Part shown: piece after piece, positions 60,213-64,000 of the stretch
How the letters are laid out: each line of letters opens with the position of its first letter
Position numbering within the stretch: the first letter of the stretch is position 1
Source of the DNA: Delphinapterus leucas
Taxonomy: Eukaryota > Chordata > Mammalia > Artiodactyla > Monodontidae
DNA: 64,000 nucleotides
Reading direction: 5' to 3'
Assembly (NCBI RefSeq): GCF_002288925.2
Contig: NW_022098000.1
Location: 19,640,965-19,704,964, forward strand
Translations under genes and position numbers: made by a program
Notes under the pieces: model-generated
Databases searched by the model: none
Seen by the model: only the letters and a program-made list of their open reading frames with translations
Told to the model about the DNA's origin: nothing

Positions 60213-60408
60213 AGGGCTTCCCTGGTGACGCAGTGGTTGAGAGCCCGCCTGCCGATACAGGGGACACGGGTTCATGCCCTGGTCCAGGAAGATCCCACAT
60301 GCCGCGAAGCGACTGGGCCCGTGAGCCATGGCTGCTGAGCCTGCGCTCCGCAACGGGAGAGGCCACAACAGTGAGAGGCCCGCGTACCACACACACACAC
60401 AAAAAAAA
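60213..60408 (+). mobile_element. Young CHR SINE with short body
   Basis: Head and A/B boxes are as in the other copies (TGGTGACGCAGTGGTTGAGA, GGGTTCATGCCCTGG). The body lacks about 15 nt: GCTGAGCCTGCGCTCCGCAA joins what in other copies is separated by GCGTCCGGAGCCTGT. The A tail is preceded by (CA)6-7. The left flank abuts an old L1M. Confidence 0.95.
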
Positions 60409-60412
60409 TTAT

Positions 60413-60600
60413 ATCCATAAATGCAAAATAAGATACTTCACACCCACTAAGATGGCTGCGATAAAAAGACAAAACCATGTATTGGCAAAGATGTAGATAA
60501 GTTGGATCTCTCCTACACAGCTGGTGGGAATGTAAAATGGTATGGCCGCTCTGGAAAAGAGTTGGGCAGTTTCTTCAAAAGTAAAACAAAAACTTACCAT
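60413..60600 (+). mobile_element. L1M ORF2 3' part, left half of a split element
   Basis: CTGGTGGGAATGTAAAATGG, GAAAAGAGTTGGGCAGTTTC and AAACTTACCAT fit the L1M ORF2 3' coding region. The element resumes at 61256. Confidence 0.8.
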
Positions 60601-61255
60601 GGAGGGGGCAGGGATAAATTTGGAGATTGAGATTGACATATACACACTACTATATATAAAATAGATAACTAATAAGGACCTACTGTATAGCACAGGGAAC
60701 TCTTCTCAATACTCTGTAATGACCTATATGGGAAAAGAATCTAAAAAAGAGTGGATATATGTATATGTATAACTAATCCACTTTGCTGCACAGCAGAAAC
60801 TAACACAACATTGTAAATCAACTTTACTCCAATAAAAATTTAAATAAATAAATAAAATCAAGGCAACACTTGTTAAAAAAAAAAAGATAAACAAGCACTG
60901 GGGCTGTCATACATGATGACTAACACCACGATATGGTATATTTGAAAGCTGTTGAGAGAGTAGATCCTAAGAGTTTTCATCAAAAGGAAAAAAACAACCA
61001 TTTTTTTCCTTTTTTTGCCTCTATGAGATGATGGCTGTTAACTAAACTTACTGTGGTAACTATTTCAAGATACATGTAAGCCACATCATTATTCTGTGCA
61101 CCTTAAACTTACACAGTGCTGTTATGTCAATTATTTTTTTAGATGAAATAAAATGCTTGCTTTCCTGAGATAAAAATGGTAATATGTAGGTCAATTATAC
61201 CTCGAAAAAACTGAGAAAAAATGTGAACAATTCAGCTGTTAAAAAAAAAAAAAAG
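60601..61255 (+). mobile_element. Composite L1 insertion inside the L1M
   Basis: Two L1 3' ends are joined. 60601-60860 is a cetartiodactyl L1 3' end (TATAGCACAGGGAACTCTTC, CAGAAACTAACACAACATTG, CCAATAAAAATTT). 60870-61250 is an older L1MA-like 3' UTR (GAGAGAGTAGATCCTAAGAG, GTAACTATTTCAAGATACAT, GTCAATTATACCTCG) ending in an A14 tail at 61241-61254. The 12-nt AAAACTTACCAT at 60589-60600 and 61256-61267 brackets the whole insertion. Confidence 0.75.
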
Positions 61256-61715
61256 AAAACTTACCATATGATCTGGCAATTCCACACTTAGAAAGCTACC
61301 CCCCCCAAAAATGAAAACATACGTCCGTTCAAAGACTTAAATGTTCATAGCACCATTATTCACAATAACCCAAATTGTAGAAATCCAGATGTCCACCCTC
61401 TGGTGAATGGATAAACATAATGTGGGATACCTGCATAATGAAATACTATTCAATAAGAAAAATGAACTATCCACACGTGGATGGACCTCCAAAAACATTA
61501 TGCTAAGTGAATGAAACCAGACACAAAAGACTACATATTGCCTACCTCTATTTATATGAAATGCCCAGAAAAGGTAAATTTATAGAAACAGAAAGCAGGT
61601 CAGTTGATGCCTTGAGTTGTGGGTGGGAGCAGTAATTAACTACAAATGGGCACGCGAAAACACTTCGGGGCTTTCCTTGAAGAATGTGTGGTACATGTCT
61701 CAAATATTAAATGAA
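61256..61715 (+). mobile_element. L1M ORF2 3' part and 3' UTR, right half
   Basis: ACCATATGATCTGGCAATTC, CATTATTCACAATAACCCAA, AATGGATAAACATAATGTGG, AAAAACATTATGCTAAGTGA and GGGTGGGAGCAGTAATTAAC resume the L1M exactly where the left half stopped. Confidence 0.85.
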
Positions 61716-63324
61716 TAAGGCACAGAAATATTTTGAATTTAGGGTAAGAATATCCAACATTGGCTAAACTATTGGTTTTTTGTTGCCAGTCACCAGAGGT
61801 TCTCTAAAGCACTGGGGAAATCAACCCTCCATCTCTGTTATGTGAGTCTTTGCAGAAACCCTACAGGTCACCTGTTCTGTGGATCAGATGCTCTTTGGGT
61901 CAAATTCCCTACGGTGGGATAAAGGTTTCAGAGAATGTGCCAGAGGAAGCCTTTTTGTGCATCTCCATATAGCCGAAAATGTCCTCTTGCATGTGTTAAC
62001 TCTAGAATCTTAACTGAGAAATGTGAACCATAGCTGGAGGTTAATCTGATGAGAAGACCCACTACCTTGATGCTTTTTCTCTCCTTTCCATTTATCTCTG
62101 GCTCTCTTTAGCTTGAGTGCAGTCTAAACCCCACTATTCCATTGCATTAATGTTTATATCAACTTCTATGGTTTTTAGTGCACCTGTTTGCTTCCTTTCC
62201 TCTTTCCTCAAAAGCAAACTAAATTTAAAAATCAAATCAGAATTAATAAGGATTAGGAGACATCAATGTTATCAAATCCAGAAGGAAAGAGAGGGGAAGT
62301 GGATGAAATTTGACAATATTTATAAATAGGAAGGAGTGGGAAAATAGCAGAGAAATGAGAAAGACAGATAAATTATGTCTGTCTCATCACATCCATTCCT
62401 CTTCCGTATGTTGTATACCACCTCTAGCAATCTACCACACTCCAGCGCCAAGATAGCAAGAAGCACAGGATTTCCTTAGAGACCACGGCTCTCACCTCTC
62501 CTTCGCAGGCCCACATTTAGAAAAACAAAAACACTCAACAGCAACCAAAAGTTCACATTGGGCTGCTTGTTCCTCCTCCAGGCCTAATCTCTAGGCAGAT
62601 TTTTTTCTAGCCTATGGAAATGTTTTAGCATTAATTTCATCATGGTTTCTTCCACACTTCCTTACTAAGGTATTAAAAAAGGGAATTCGCAGAAATTCAT
62701 CAAGTGCCATGAGCAACATTCTCACAAGTGTTGAAGAAATGAATATGAAGATGGATTTCAGAAATAGTTCTTCAACTTATTTGGTTCATTCGCTGTTACA
62801 GAAGATCACAGTCCAAGTGTGTATGTTGAAGAAAAAGTTCAAGTTCTTAACATGTGGGTCCCAAACTCAAACCATTAGATTGACCCTGCATCCATGGAAA
62901 CTCTCCATTGTTTCCACGTGCAACTTTATCCTCAACCCCTATCCCCCAGTACCCGTTTGACTGTGACTCGAGAGGCGTCTATATTCTATTTCATGGCTAA
63001 GAAAACAAATTTTTTGTCAACTATGAATAGTATAAATGTGCTTACCAGGACATATTAGACCTGCACATTAAGGTCAAGTTATTTGGTCTAACTTGTGCCC
63101 CTTTAAAAATCTGTACTCTCATCTCCAGAGAGTAAGTCTGAGGGCGAGCTTGCTACATAATTAGTGACTTGAGTTCCCCTAGGGGCTCAATTTCAGAAGG
63201 ACGTTATGAGCCATGAACAACTAAGAATATATCAAAAATAAAATGAATAGATTAAATGTAATCAGATGCTTTCAAAACAAAAAAATTTTTTTTAAGATCA
63301 AAGAATATTATTTGTGCAGGTTAA
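61716..63324. other. Unassigned non-coding DNA
   Basis: No gene or named repeat recognised. ORFs at 62117-62329 and 62709-62960 have no recognisable domain. Confidence 0.4.
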
Positions 63325-63665
63325 TTGTATGAGTCCAGGGTACCATGAAAACATAGCAAAGACTGGGTGGCTAAAACAACAGAAATTTTGTTTGAGTCCT
63401 GGAGGGTGGAAGTCCAAGATCAGGGTGCCGGCATCACCGGGTTCTGGTTAGGATTCTCTTCCTGACTGGCAGATGACCTTCGCCATGTGCCCATACAAAG
63501 CAGGGAAAGAGAGAGAGCAAGCTCTCCGGTATCTCTTCTTATAAGGGCACAATCCTATAATGAGAGCTCTACCCTCATGACCTCATCTCCAAACACTATC
63601 ACACTGAGGGTTAGGCCTTCACCATAAGAATGAGGGGGGAAGGGGAGACATAGTTCAATCCTTGG
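63325..63665 (-). mobile_element. MaLR LTR (MLT1/MST type), inverted
   Basis: ACTGGGTGGCTAAAACAACA, GGAGGGTGGAAGTCCAAGAT, CTCATGACCTCATCTCCAAA and CACACTGAGGGTTAGGCC are the reverse complement of the LTR group seen at 14.5 and 18.7 kb. No internal sequence is attached. Confidence 0.82.
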
Positions 63666-64000
63666 CAATAAACTAGAATTAACTGGGTTTGGGAGCTGCG
63701 TTACACTGCTAACTAATCTTGAACTCAGTGGATCCTGGAAACCATGCCTTTTCACAATTTGCTGCTGGTAAGCCCCTCACTTCCACCCTTTATTTGGGCA
63801 GTTGGCCTACAGTCAATAGTATAGACCACTATAATAATAAATATTCAATTTTTTATCTTTTTTTGTATCTGATTTATTAGTCCAGGAGATTCATACCTTT
63901 GGGGTGGAGGGATCCTCCCAGCTTTGTGTTATCTTCACATTTATTTAATAAGCTTGCTTTTTATGTGTCCCTTTGAGTCAATAACTAAAACGATAAAATA
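63666..64000. other. Unassigned non-coding DNA to window end
   Basis: Nothing recognised. Confidence 0.4.

Noticed and set aside
1..64000. A bacterial-type operon, phage or defence system
   Set aside because: Composition, SINE/LINE content and the absence of ribosome-binding-site spaced ORFs exclude a prokaryotic origin.

Overview
This is a mammalian nuclear genomic window, and the repeats point to a cetacean (whale or dolphin). Eight young tRNA-derived SINEs carry the cetacean CHR-type body and an older short CHR-like copy is also present. Five copies of a young cetartiodactyl-type LINE-1 share the same 3' UTR. Old mammalian repeats (MIR, L2, MER5, MER20, MLT1/MST-type MaLR LTRs, L1M) fill much of the rest. 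Family names come from recognising consensus features by eye. No database search was possible, so subfamily assignments are provisional.

I find no intact cellular protein-coding gene, no exon I can defend, and no tRNA, rRNA, snRNA or CRISPR locus. The window is best read as intergenic or intronic DNA. The open reading frames longer than about 120 codons are mostly LINE-1 remnants, antisense readings of SINEs or LINEs, frames that run through an assembly gap, or unrecognised frames in AT-rich DNA.

Layout. 0-5.7 kb: mostly unassigned AT-rich sequence with an old SINE, L2 scraps and microsatellites. 5.7-7.2 kb: a nest of retrotransposons (L1 3' fragment, inverted SINE, tail-only insertion) that reused one target site. 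7.2-12 kb: unassigned DNA, a MIR, an antisense endogenous-retrovirus (ERV-L-like) relic with an integrase-like piece, and an L2. 12-13.9 kb: a second SINE plus L1 pair sharing one target site, then a third L1 tail. 14.5-22.9 kb: old repeats (two MaLR LTRs, two MER5 copies, MIRs, a long antisense L1M, an LTR-like block, an L2). 23.1-30.5 kb: a nearly full-length LINE-1 on the + strand with 5' UTR, broken ORF1, broken ORF2 and 3' UTR. It contains a 100-N assembly gap whose two flanks repeat each other. 30.5-44.7 kb: mainly unassigned sequence, with an inverted L1 tail at 32.8 kb, two SINEs and L2/MIR scraps. 44.7-53.7 kb: three SINEs, a MER20-like DNA transposon, microsatellites and L2/MIR. 54-64 kb: old antisense LINE sequence, L2 relics, a SINE, an L1M split by a composite L1 insertion, and an inverted MaLR LTR at the end.

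The genes do not work together as a system, because the only coding relics are dead retroelements. I found no evidence of a previously undescribed biological system. The points most worth a second look are the repeated reuse of target sites at 5.7-7.2 kb and 12.1-13.1 kb, the probably artefactual gap duplication at 24.5 kb, the catalytic-site substitutions in the LINE-1 ORF2, a possible 5' extension of that LINE-1, and two repeat-poor stretches (33.02-34.3 kb and 51.9-52.5 kb) that could hold conserved non-coding elements.
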